Part shown: in pieces, positions 22,401-31,761 of the stretch | Layout of the letters: each line of letters starts with the position of its first letter | Numbering within the stretch: the first letter of the stretch is position 1 | NCBI GenBank assembly: GCA_916610825.1 | Contig: OU744451.1 | Coordinates: 23,386,349-23,450,348, forward strand | Length of the DNA stretch: 64,000 nt | Reading direction: 5' to 3' | DNA from: Haliclystus octoradiatus | Taxonomy: Eukaryota; Cnidaria; Staurozoa; Stauromedusae; Haliclystidae | Made by a program: the position numbers and the translations under genes | Notes under the pieces: generated by a model | The model's input: only the letters and a program-made list of their open reading frames with translations | What the model was told of the DNA's origin: nothing | The model's database searches: none

Positions 22401-24790
22401 TTGTCTGTGAGGTGCCCAGATTGCATTCGAAATTCAAAAATAATTTTAGGGAATAATACATTATTTTCGGTTTTGGGTATTATTACCAGAAAAACCTACA
22501 ATGTTGGTGTTCTAGCGAGAATCTATCGACGTACTCCCACCAGGGCTAAATCTGCATGCAGCGTCCAACAAAAGTCGGATTCCTGGAAGGATTCCGCAAA
22601 GCAAGAGCAAATTCAGAAGAAAATGGATATTTTTATGATTGATTGGTCAATCCTCAACAACAAAAATTCAGAAGAAAATATCCTACAATGCTGCAAGCGT
22701 ATCTTATGACAGTCGGAAATAATGGCGATTTTGTCTTCAAATAAATTAATGCTTGGTATTGTGATTCCAGTCACACAATAATAAACTCGTCCCTCATAGT
22801 TTTGCATCTACATTCTGCACTACAGTCAAACCTGTTAAAACGGTCACCTCTTGCAATGTCTAAAATAGTATTTTCTATTGAACCAAACCTGCATATAAAG
22901 GCCACCTGTCTATAGTGGTCAATTTATCTACCTCTGGTAGCGGGCCGTTATATACAGGTTTCACTGTACATAAGTTTTCAAGTAAAATAAATGTTATTTA
23001 ACTCCCTGTGGGTGTAATAACAGATTTCAGAAACTCAACAGGAACTTCATTCTCATTCTCATTGTTTAACCAAATTTGTTTTGTGATGTACGTTACAGGC
23101 TTTCATGAAAGAGGAACACGCGCAGAAGCATCCGGGATTGATTTTAAATAATTTGAGGTAAGTTGATAAGAATGTAGATTGTTAGTGTGTTTTTATTTTC
23201 GTCTTTTTATTTTTTCTAATTTACCATTTTCTTTAAAAAAAATTATTGTAACTGTAGTACATATACACTGGAAATCTTTGTGCTCTTAAAAAGTAAATAT
23301 TTTCTTTTTGAGTGAAAACAAATTTCTCTTAAAACAAGAACTAGCTATATGCGCTATACGGGGATTTGCTATTTTGGAATACCATTTTCGCATCATGTTG
23401 GAAATTTTCTTCCCAGCTGTGAACCCGAAAAATATCTTGCTTTGAGGTGCCCAAACAGTATACTGCTTTGAGGATCTTAAAACAAGAACTAACTATATGC
23501 GCTATATGGGGATGTACTATTTTTTAATACCATTTTCGCATCATGTTGGAAATTTTCTTCCAAGCTGTGAACCCGGAAAATATCCTGCTTTGAGGTGCCC
23601 AAACAGTACACTGCTTTGAAGTATCCTGCTTTAATGCAAAGTTACAGAAATAGTACATTTTTGGGTACTGTATTGGATAGCCTATAGATACTTGCCTTTT
23701 TCTGATTCAATATATTGTTATTGTAATGATATTGTTATTGTAATGATATTGTTATTGTGATGCCGCACGGTTCGGTAACGGACTGACACTTCTTTAATGC
23801 ACTTCACAAGTGCACTACCCCTGCGAAAAACAGTTCAGAGTTCATGAACAGTTTTAGAATGTTAAATGGCTTCAATTTTCATGAACCTTTAAGTATAATT
23901 AAGAGCCATGCATCTCAAACGACACATTTTCATGGGAAATCAAAAGTAAAATAATGCCTCCATTAAACTACCCGTTCGAAAAGCAGTTCAGGAGTTCATG
24001 AAAATTCGAGGCCATTTAACGTTCATCAACGGTTCGTTCATGAACTGTACATGAACTCCTGATCTGCTTTTCGCATGGGTAGTTTATAGGGAGGATTAGC
24101 TCAGATGGCAGAGCAACCAAACTTCAGATCGGATCATATCTGATCGACTGTGGTTCAAATCCCCCTACGGTCAACTCAGCCTTGACTTTATCTGGAAGAT
24201 CAAATGAGTACCATCTGAGGATGGCGGATGGAATGGTCCAGAGGGAACTGCATTGTGAGTAGCTGTGGCGCAATCAAGACTTATCTGCCATGAAATCTGT
24301 TGAATTGATCTGCAGTGTCGCGGCTGAGATCAACAAAGAGCGTTTAAAATCATTGCTCTCAGCGAAAAAAGCCACTCTTCTAGAAATAGAGGAGTGGTAC
24401 GGGTGCCTTCGGTAGGGCGACACCGTCTACATTACTTTACTTAGTTTAATGGAGACACTATTTTCTTTTGATTTCCCATGAAAATGTGTCGTCTAAGATG
24501 TATGGCTATTAATTATACTTCTTTCTTCATCTTAGAATTCATGTCTTGTCTATGATTTTAGGGATATGTTGGAATTTTGGCGTGTACATTATTTATTTCG
24601 TGGTCGAGAATGTACACAATTAGAACAAAGCTCTTGTATTCAATTTGGACATTGGCATTCAGTGGTTGACGTACTGCTAAACAAAGACGCTTCATTGGCT
24701 ACTTCAATACGTCATTATATATCACCATGGAAACAACAACAGCAATCATCTAATCGTATGAGAATAGATTTTATGCCGAGAGACTCATAA
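1050..24790 (+). CDS. TRPC4AP: TRPC4AP (TRUSS) orthologue, 3' 18 coding exons (5'-partial)
   Basis: Spliced by eye. Exons: 1050-1117, 2168-2278, 3319-3447, 4556-4696, 5624-5724, 7664-7729, 8848-8927, 10225-10279, 12070-12128, 12322-12377, 13135-13180, 13960-14043, 15724-15814, 18202-18342, 19541-19759, 20753-20833, 23099-23157, 24562-24790. All junctions are AG/GT. The joined frame stays open for 604 codons and stops with TAA at 24788-24790. Segments recognised from remembered human TRPC4AP include FDLLGELMKFN (exon 18202), VDSNMFIRC (19541), ENVSCLNTTLIFLM (20753) and LEQSSCIQF with the C-terminal tail (last exon). The human protein is about 797 residues, so roughly 190-200 N-terminal residues are outside the window. 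Known role of the family: substrate receptor of DDB1-CUL4 E3 ligases, including C-terminal degron recognition, plus TNFR1 and TRPC-channel association. Exon 4556-4696 matches my recollection of the human protein least well. Confidence 0.93.
1180..1761. mobile_element. Putative non-autonomous hAT-like element
   Basis: Perfect 12 bp terminal inverted repeats, CAGTGGCGGCTC and GAGCCGCCACTG, bound 582 bp. CAGTGGCGG-type ends are common in hAT elements. I see no matching 8 bp target duplication and no transposase, so the family call is tentative. It starts 62 bp after the splice donor of the first exon in the window. Confidence 0.5.
1772..2003. mobile_element. Inverted-repeat element (family R5), copy 1
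   Basis: The ends are 'taccagagccatcta' and 'tagatggctctggca', inverted copies around a roughly 230 bp body containing 'cattggacagat'. A diverged relative with 'tattggacagat' and 'tagatgtctctggta' lies near 61399-61612. It sits next to the hAT-like element. Confidence 0.55.
3102..3283. mobile_element. MITE family R1, reverse copy
   Basis: Begins CAGTGAAACCTGTCTATAAC and ends 'ttataacaggtttgactg'. It has the R1 interior in reverse order. It lies in the intron just before the exon at 3319. Confidence 0.7.
3490..4130. repeat. Broken copy of palindromic family R7 with 48 bp internal duplication
   Basis: The segment 'gagaatgaaagttaagtgac' and its flanks occur twice, at about 3521-3568 and 4002-4048, and 'aaatggcccaatag' occurs near 3502 and 3837. 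The right part matches one arm of the 51268-51725 palindrome ('gttgactcat', 'ataagatcac', 'attgagcatt'). It looks like an old copy split by another short insertion. Confidence 0.5.
4785..5184. mobile_element. R4 element interrupted by a SINE
   Basis: The left end 'caggaccgacaaatttagg' and the right end 'ccttttgtcgcaccctg' match the R4 termini, but they are 400 bp apart instead of about 174 bp. The extra DNA at about 4937-5160 is a tRNA-derived SINE. Confidence 0.6.
4937..5160 (-). mobile_element. tRNA-derived SINE
   Basis: Read on the minus strand it starts GCAGCCTTGGTGTAGTGG, with an A-box-like 'TGGTGTAGTGGCTAGAGC' and a B box 'GGTTCAATCC'. Then comes a body with 'CAGGAAGGGCATCCGGC', a block I know from several invertebrate and fish SINEs. 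It ends in an A-run (T-run on the plus strand near 4937). It does not fold as a normal tRNA downstream of the B box. Confidence 0.75.
5960..6080 (-). repeat. Hammerhead-like palindromic fragment
   Basis: On the minus strand GTCTGATGAGCACTATCGCG is followed at once by CGAAACTC. This has the order of a hammerhead core: CUGAUGA, short stem, GAAA. An inverted, degenerate copy lies just beside it ('cgtctgataggaactattg'). Stem II would carry an A-C mismatch and I could not build a convincing stem III, so this is a relic at best. Confidence 0.35.
6190..6742. mobile_element. Non-autonomous element with TTAA target site
   Basis: The arms 'gtacacatgacac' and 'gtgtcatgtgtac' extend to about 45 imperfect bases around 553 bp, with TTAA directly outside both ends (6186-6189 and 6743-6746). 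TTAA duplications suggest a piggyBac- or Kolobok-type mobiliser. The 79-residue open frame inside resembles nothing I know. Confidence 0.65.
8233..8540. mobile_element. MITE family R2 with internal 69 bp tandem repeat
   Basis: The ends are CAGTCGAACTTG (after TA) and 'gagttcgaccg'. Inside, 'gggatattaagcaagg' recurs near 8278, 8347, 8416 and 8485, a period of exactly 69 bp. Other R2 copies lie at 29242-29397 and 33117-33305, with a fragment near 5375-5430. Confidence 0.75.
9018..9240. repeat. Palindromic repeat family R6, copy 1
   Basis: Left part 'tatactgaatcactatcg' with 'gaaaacatact', and right part 'tttagtatattttcagcaag', are inverted relatives. A second member is at 55135-55318 ('tcagtagcgattccgtatat'). 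Confidence 0.5.
9591..10023. repeat. Fold-back family R3 hairpin plus 'ttcatgaactg' array
   Basis: 9591-9660 is an almost perfect hairpin from 'tacccctgca' to 'tgcaggggta'-type ends. It is followed to about 10023 by many imperfect copies of 'ttcatgaacagttcatgaac', a self-complementary motif. Other R3 copies: 21100-21258, near 23816 and 23969-24081. A diffuse relative is near 4145-4440. Confidence 0.7.
10424..10489. repeat. (AGT)n microsatellite
   Basis: About 20 nearly perfect AGT units, read as poly-Ser in one frame. It lies in a TRPC4AP intron and is not coding. Confidence 0.95.
10603..11580. mobile_element. Harbinger-like non-autonomous DNA transposon
   Basis: Terminal inverted repeats of about 42 bp, starting GGCTATGGCTATACGGCG, bound 978 bp. 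They are flanked by TAA on both sides (10600-10602 and 11581-11583). A 3 bp TWA duplication and GG-starting ends fit PIF/Harbinger. No transposase frame is seen inside. Confidence 0.7.
14904..15151. repeat. 248 bp direct duplication, copy 1
   Basis: From 'atgtatctgaatatcaaac' to 'tttgccttccaga', nearly identical to 17843-18091 in the same orientation, 2.9 kb away. It contains 'ggttgtttggttgaatgg' and 'gacacgttcctgcatcgc'. Confidence 0.85.
15903..16079. mobile_element. MITE family R1, full copy, TA target site
   Basis: 177 bp, TA on both sides, near-identical in layout to 257-433. It lies 88 bp downstream of the exon 15724-15814. Confidence 0.8.
16213..16727. mobile_element. Inverted pair of Penelope-type repeat ends
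   Basis: The arms of about 110 bp (16213-16324 and 16614-16727) are inverted copies. On the plus strand the right arm reads TTGATAATGGCTTCAGTG followed by AAAAGCCGAAACGTTGCG: a TGATAA box, a GGCTT/AAGCC stem and GAAAC. This is the arrangement of the hammerhead-like motifs known from Penelope-like elements. About 290 bp of unrelated sequence separates the arms. Confidence 0.55.
16836..17053. repeat. 218 bp near-perfect palindrome
   Basis: Two arms of about 95 bp with 'tggcgaaagagtcaa', 'ttaagtttcacgcatttcac' and their inverses meet at about 16945. The right arm has CTGAAGATCTCTG before 'gtgaaac', again hammerhead/Penelope-like in order. AAT triplets lie at both outer ends. Confidence 0.8.
17843..18091. 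repeat. 248 bp direct duplication, copy 2
   Basis: Matches 14904-15151. It ends 110 bp before the exon at 18202. Confidence 0.85.
18453..18628. mobile_element. MITE family R1, reverse copy
   Basis: Begins 'agtgaaacctgtatataacg' and ends 'ttataacaggtttgactg'. A further reverse copy follows at 19324-19488. Confidence 0.75.
18979..19152. mobile_element. MITE-like family R4, copy 2
   Basis: Begins CAGGGTCCGACAAAAGG and ends 'cttttgtcgtaccctg'. It shares the central 'gggatctaggatcccagg' with copy 1. A degraded relative is near 22558-22700. Confidence 0.8.
19324..19488. mobile_element. MITE family R1, reverse copy
   Basis: Begins 'cagtaaaacctgtatataac' after TA and ends 'ttatagcaggtttgactg' before TA. 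It lies just before the exon at 19541. Confidence 0.75.
21100..21258. repeat. Fold-back family R3 copy
   Basis: Ends 'tacccctgcgaaaacag' and 'ttttttcaggggta', with 'ttcatgaac'-type inverted motifs between them. Confidence 0.7.
22823..22966. mobile_element. MITE family R1, internally deleted copy
   Basis: CAGTCAAACCTGTTAAAACG start and 'atatacaggtttcactg' end, TA on both sides, 144 bp. It lacks part of the first half found in the 177 bp copies. Confidence 0.75.
23333..23625. repeat. Tandem duplication, two units of about 138 bp
   Basis: 'aacaagaactagctatatgc' to 'cagtatactgctttgag' is repeated once with a few changes. The unit shares 'gctatacgggga'-type sequence with the elements at 38547-38868 and 53125-53395. 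Confidence 0.8.
23890..24518. mobile_element. Inverted-repeat element containing an R3 hairpin and a SINE
   Basis: The arms of about 75 bp (23890-23965 and 24444-24518) are inverted copies, sharing 'cccatgaaaatgtgtcgt' and 'tagtttaatgga'. Between them lie an R3 fold-back copy (23969-24081) and then a tRNA-like SINE. This looks like at least two insertions into one older palindrome. The last TRPC4AP exon starts 43 bp downstream. Confidence 0.65.
24086..24430 (+). mobile_element. tRNA-derived SINE-like repeat
   Basis: The head GGGAGGATTAGCTCAGATGG contains an A box ('TTAGCTCAGATGG'), and a B box 'GGTTCAAATCC' follows about 55 bp on. The anticodon region does not form a proper cloverleaf. The body continues with 'tgaggatggcggatgg' to about 24430, so I call it a SINE rather than a tRNA gene. 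Confidence 0.6.
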
Positions 24791-25643
24791 ATTATGTAAA
24801 TTAAACTAGACCATGGTATCTTATTTTAAGCCTTCTATGACCACCCAGTCTTATAGGTCTACAGATTTTGTAATTTCATAAAACGACTGCATTCGATGTT
24901 GGTGATGCAATAACAGATGCGCAGCTTGGAATGTAAAGGAGCAGTAAGGTGTTATTTTACGCAAGACATATACCCAGAAAATACAGGCCATCTTTGGGAT
25001 GAGGCCATATATGATCTTCAATTTTATGAAATTAGCATGTGATACCAATCCTACTCAGATTAATCCTGTTTACAATTTAGCTTAACCAAAAACATTTTAT
25101 CTGAATGTTTAATTAAGTTGGCTCTGACTGCTAGATACTACAAAATTATATATGTAAATTTGATGCATGGTACTCTTGGTAAACGAACCAATGTATCTTG
25201 TTTTACTTGAAAATATTTAACATACATTATAATCTACAAACTAGCTCTATAGAATGCTTTTCTTTCTTAACTTAGTATCACATAGTTGTTATGGACATTA
25301 TATGATATGTAAAATAGTAAATTGACCAAATTGTTCGTCTTATTAAAGTTCTTATATAAAATGTTAAATTTTTAAACAACTGTGTTAGTTTAATGTCTCC
25401 ATAAACAGTCCAAGCAAATAATGCTACGAGCAAGCCTTGCTCTATTATAAGTGTTATGGAAAATCAAATGTAGTGAAAGTTTGACTCATCCTTCGTTATA
25501 CACCTGTTCAGCTAAGAAGGAAATACAGAAAAGACTATACATGCATGCAATTAGGTATGAGATAGATTGACTCATGTGAGAATATGACAGCGCCTTGAGA
25601 TAATGGATATGTGTGCTATATAAAAAATACATGATTATTATTC

Positions 25644-25807
<164 letters not shown>

Positions 25808-26834
25808 GCCGTAAAATTTCGCAAGAATCTGGGAAAGAGACCCCTTAAAATGGCACGTCCCCTAACAGTTGATGTATCCGGCAAGTCTCCCCCAGGGAAT
25901 CTCATGATGTAAAGATATAGTATGAAGCAAAGAAAGCAGCATTATAATTTTAAGGAAGATACAACACAGTAAGGAGAGACATGAGAAATTGAGTGCAGAT
26001 GTATGGTGATTAGCTGATAACAAAACATGCACAAATAATAGTCATTTCGTAAATAATAGCAAAGGAAAATCATTCTCGACCATGTCAAGAAAAATGTTCT
26101 TAAAAGATCCCTATAAAATAAAAATGTTTAGCTCAAACATATGGAAACAAGGAAAATGTTCTTAAAATATCCCTATACTGTAAGGAATTTCAGTTCAAAA
26201 CAAGAAACGCATACATGGAATCAAGTTGAACTTTCTTAAAAGATTCCCAAAGTTAAAATATCCTGTATAAAATAAGACAAACATACCATGATACCTATGC
26301 ATGAAACCGCTTCTTAAAATATTCATGTAAGGTAGAAGTTTCAGTTCAAAATAAGTGAAGCATTCCTGGAATGGAATCAAGTAAAGTTTTCTTCAAATAT
26401 TCTTAATGTAAGAGTTTTCAATTCAGAAAGGGAAACAAAATTAATTAAGAATGTTTATCCCTGACCTTGGATTTGATAATGTTGTAAATTCGATAATACT
26501 TTCCCTGCTGGTTCTTATAGTTTTCAATTTTGTTGGTTAGGTGTTAGGGCAATCATCATTATCATCATCATCATCAATTATTCGGAAACACCTGATAAAT
26601 ATACAACATTATAACCTGAAAACAGTAGTAAGATTTTTTTCTCAATGGACTGACTAACTAAGATTACAAAGTCATATAAAAGACAAAATTACAAAAAACA
26701 TATTTTGAAATGAAGGGTGGCGATGGCTTGACTTGATGTCGTATATGTCATTATGATTCGATTTTATGATTGGACGTTAATTGATGTGAGTTTATTTGAT
26801 CTCTGACAGAAGGCCAACCAAGTCAGCTTTGCAT

Positions 26835-28457
26835 GGACTTGCAGTCACGTGACATTTTGCGCGCGAAAACATTCTTGTAGGGCATTTTCTTCGAAATTAT
26901 GGCAGAGGCCGGTCAATTGCCTCTTAAAAACGAAGATTACTAAAGCTGAGTAATGGAGTATTATGCCTGGTAAGTAAGTACAATTGTTCTTATTTATAAT
27001 TTCATTTATGGCTCTGTAATGTTAACTTCGATTTTATAGTTTCCAGCACAGTGCAATCTTCTTCTTTCAAATTTACGCTATTTACATTTTGTATGTCTGT
27101 ACTAGTATGTAAGACATGTAAGGCGGGGATAATTCACGATGTTATTATTTAATGCTGCTTCAGATGCAATATACTTGAAACATATATCAATATATTCGTC
27201 ATTACCCAGAAGGGTACATGGCCGGCTTCATGTTTTAAATAAATACATTCAAGTTGATAAAAAACAGTGAAAACTGTTTCCTGTTTCAACAACAATCCTG
27301 TCACAGACTGAAGCGCTAATTAAACAGTTACGCAACTTGAATGAATTTCTATTGTCTCTCAATACAAAACAGTGCCCTTTGTTTTGTGACTTGAGAGATT
27401 ATTTGTGTATGTCATCGTTGTATTATTCTCAGAATGTAATTCAAACGTAAACAAACAAAAACACATTTATTTATATAAAAGTTAAAAAAAAAATAAGAAG
27501 TGAGTTATCATATGATCTTTGATTGGAAATTATATAACCGGAAATTATTACTGGAAAATGATTGGAAGAGAGCGTTAATATCAAATTTGTAAACAAACCC
27601 GCTTTATGGAAATCAAATTACAATGATGTAAAATATTTCCTGATTATTACATCCTGTAATTATACTCAGTGCAATGCAAAGAAATAGAATTTAGAAACAA
27701 TTGCAATACCAACTTCCACTCCATCAGTGACAAGAAATTGGATTTTTTTTTAGGGGGTATGACTATATACTGTCACGTGCTTTGCGATAAACTAAATAGT
27801 AACTAGTTTTGTAAATAAAATCCTGTGCGTGCTACTTTACACTTCAAAACTTTCTGCTTCTTTCAACAGCAAAAAATGAAATAGAATATGTTCTCAATTA
27901 AACTCAGTACGGCTTCGATTGGCTTTTCTACAAAGATTTCTTCATGCATTTATTTGGAATCACTTAAGCCAGATGATTCGTAATGCATACAACTCATAAT
28001 CTAGAGAGCTGTATGTAGAATTATCTGTAAAAAGCATATGTAACGATGGTAGATTAAGATATAGGATAAATCTTTACTAGAAAATACACATAGACGAGAC
28101 AGTGATGAATTGTGTTTTATGTCTTACTCTAATGACAGTAGGCAGAGGACTGTTATTTGATATTGTGTTACAAGTGAATTCAATGACTAAATATTGTTGT
28201 ACATAAAAGAAAAGCTCAATGATAAAAGAGGTTAAAATCTTATACACTACACAGATGTCATTCAATAAAAAAAAATGGCATTCTACTTCAAAGCTAATCT
28301 TTGCCATGCTAAATACCAGCCCCTTGCCATACTAACTACCTATTCTGCGTTTGTAATCTTTGTTTTGAAGAGGTGACTGACCCGCCGCAGGCATGGTTTC
28401 GAAGGAAATGCCCTACAAGACAGGTTTCGCGCGCAAATATCACGTGACTTCAAGTCC
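26835..28457. mobile_element. 1.6 kb DNA transposon remnant with ~105 bp inverted ends
   Basis: The left arm (26835-26940) and right arm (28353-28457) are inverted, diverged copies. Both start GGACTTG(C/A)AGTCACGTGA and run through 'gcgcgcgaaa' and 'ttgtagggcatt' to 'aaagattac'. The interior has no recognisable transposase. I saw no clear target duplication. Confidence 0.65.
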
Positions 28458-28599
28458 TCTGGTAAAGTAAATTTTGCAACACTAGACATGTGATGTAGTC
28501 GAAAGTATATACATATGTGTGAAGTGTCCAATTATAATTTAAGACGTTTGGAACGAAACTTGTGAAAGGTTAAATTAATATTTATGATACTTGATATAA

Positions 28600-28710
28600 T
28601 AATATAATATAATATAATATAATATAATATAATATAATATAATATAATATAATATAATATAATATAATATAATATAATATAATATAATATAATATAATAT
28701 AATATAATAT
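28600..28710. repeat. (AATAT)n microsatellite, about 22 units
   Basis: Perfect 5 bp repeat. The Y-I-L open frames on the minus strand arise from it. Confidence 0.95.
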
Positions 28711-29241
28711 GAGATGAACACATGTATGTGAGAGTGCTCAATGTTTGTTAATAAAAAGAGCATAATATAGAATAGACACAAAGATGAGGCAAAAGCCTTT
28801 TCCATTACTCAGAGTTTCACGCGTTCACTTTGCGTTCAACAGACGGTTATACTTGATGATAGTTGATATACCAATTTTGTTTCATAGCTGCTCCAATTAG
28901 TTGCTAATGTTTCTAAATCCCGCTATAGATTACTTAGAAATAGCAACTCAAGTCAAGATCTTATTTGTGATTCGGTCCTTCCTGCATGATGCAATTTTGT
29001 CGAAATCAGTTGATAATGATCTGAAAGACCTTTGCTTGTAGCTTCTTTCTCAGGATCCAGTGTAGTGTCATCTACGTATAGTTCATCTACATAGCACGTA
29101 CAAGAGCTTTTGATGTTTGTAAAATGATGCTCTGACACAGATAACAGCGTTTAAACTTAATTTTTATATTTTGAAGAAAGATTTTTGTTTTAACGTTTCA
29201 TAACTTGTGTTTACTATGAGGCATTTTTTAATAAAGATATA

Positions 29242-29397
29242 CAGTTGAACTTGATTAATATCCCCTTCTTTAATGTCCCACCTTGCTTAATATTCCCACT
29301 TAAAACTGATTTCCATTTTCAATTCTCCATACAAACTCTCATATTCTTTCCTCGCTTAATATCCCACCTCGCTTAATGTCCCACTTAAGTTCGGCTG
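29242..29397. mobile_element. MITE family R2 copy
   Basis: CAGTTGAACTTG at the left after TA and 'agttcggctg' at the right before TA, with 'cttaatgtcccac'-type motifs inside. Confidence 0.7.
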
Positions 29398-31761
29398 TAT
29401 ATACAGATTTCTTGTTTTTACATTCCCTTATTCTTCTACCAAGCTCTCAGCAAGAAATAATATTGTTTATGGCGCCCCAATTTGAAATTGGTTGTGTTAG
29501 GAATTACTTTTCAATGATTCAATTTCCGCTTTGTTAGCTGAATCAAGCCGATTAGTTAAGCGAAGGGCGGAGCTGCACTCACATTTTGGAGATAATTTTG
29601 GGCCAGGCCAGAGCGTCTGCGCAGGTTAAGGATTGCTTTTGGGGTTATGCGAGTTAATTTTGCGATGTACTGATCAGGTTCCATCGCAACTTCGTGAATC
29701 AAATAATTCAAATACAGATTTGAACACATGAAGTATATTTGTACTTTTAAAAATGTTCAATGGCTTAAAAGCATAAACAAATTATGCAGTTGAAATTAAT
29801 TTGTCGAGATAATTAAGGCTATTTTTAATTTCATAAATATGATATAGAACGTGTAGAAAAGGGTGCATAGCGTTCTATTAACATTAGTAATGCTTATCAG
29901 AAACATCGATATATCGATGGCTTATATCCAGAACAGCTTTCTTTTAGTTTAGGGCTTTGGTGGACCATTACCCGCAAGGTATGACCGCCATCTCTGGCAG
30001 CATGAGAAAGACAAGAAAGGTAAAACATACAAACGTTTCAAATACATCACAATCTTCAAGCTTACTCCGGTTTGCGAATGAATGATAAATATATCCTGAG
30101 AAAAGCTTCAGCCATAAGAAACTTCCTCCACAATAGCTTATTTCGCCATCTTAATCACGTTTCGGGTCTCTTTTGGGTGAATCTGACTAACGTGTATTTC
30201 AAACGACTTAAATTAGAGATAGTTGAAGGATTGTTTCAATCAGTCAGATTTGTATTCCTCTGTATAGGAAATACCTTAATTGACGTAATCATAGTTATCA
30301 CCCCCTAACGTTTTACATCCCCACCCCTATGCAAAGTCGCTTCTACTCCATTGTTTAAATGTTGCTAAGCAATATTATTTATTAAACAAGGAAGCATGCA
30401 TAATCTTAAATTAATGTTCAAAATATTACAATTCTTTTAAATAGGGCTTAAGATGTTAATTACATTGGATGAATTTATTGATCTATTTTGATTACATAAA
30501 AACATGTAAATTCTCAATTTTCAAAACTACTTAACTACATTCTAAATGTGCTATTTTATTTTGAGCCTATAGAAAGAGTTCCCATAGGTAATAGTATATT
30601 CCAATTGATAGACAATTTTATATCTATTTATGTCTATGATCTAGGAGTTTTTATAGGCCAGAAATGGCACATATTTATGGTACTGCATGGAGAACTTCAC
30701 TTTACAGATACTAAATGGCACGATTTCTGATTTCTTTTTTATTTGCATAACTCGATCGGTTATAAGGATAAGGGGGTTCTTATATATAAAATATATACAA
30801 TAAAAAATTATTTCATCAAACTTCATACAAGTACTAATGCAAAAATGCAAAGTACTAGTTTCAAAATGACTCCATATTTCCTACATTACATAATGTAAAA
30901 CTTCCCTAACTCGCTAAACCATTGTGAATTATGTAATTAGAATAATAGCATTTTCTGTTTCCTCGAATTGTTTAATTTGTTGGCTCAGCCACGTGCTGCT
31001 ACGTTTCACACTAATGTTTCAAATGACATCAATTAGCAGTACAGTAGGTTGATACCTTAACCTTAACACTAATTAATTATAATTTAACTACAGTCTTATC
31101 TCAAATATAAAGTTTAATAGGTGATGATAACAAGTTGATAAAAGATGAAAACATTTCAAAATAAAAATCACTATCCAAAGCCTTTCTATAGGCGATTACA
31201 TGTCGTTGGTGTTGTAAATCTAACAGATACACAAGTAAGTTTTCAACGATTATGTAATATTGTGTTTTATTTTAAATTGATAACTTTAAGTATACCTTTT
31301 TATTGTGAACAATATAAAATATATTTTGATACAGCGTAGGTGAAATTTCTAGCCAAACAAGATCGCCTTTTCTTGTTTTAAGTAAGAGATCATGTAGTTT
31401 GTGAGATAATATTAGCTTGCTTTGAGAAAATATTCTGAACTTTTTTGATACAACGTAGATAGAATTTCTATATCTAGACAAGATCATCTTTTCTTGTTTT
31501 AAGTGAAATTTATACATTCTGATAAAATGCTTACTTGCTTTGAGCACAGCCAATTTTTGCTATAGTCTATATGTTACAAGGATTACATTCTCCAGTTTGA
31601 TCCTTTTCTGTAAATTACTTCAAATTCATCATTTATTCCAAATAAATAACACTACTTATTTATGAAAAGTGTATATATGAGTAGTTTATTGTTTTAAAAT
31701 TTGTTCTGTTATAATTCGAAAGCTTTAAATTTTTGCATAATTCATTTGTTTTCCTTTCAGG

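Noticed and set aside
24086-24170. tRNA gene
   Set aside because: A and B boxes are present but the anticodon arm and acceptor stem do not pair; it continues into a repeat body, so it is a SINE head.
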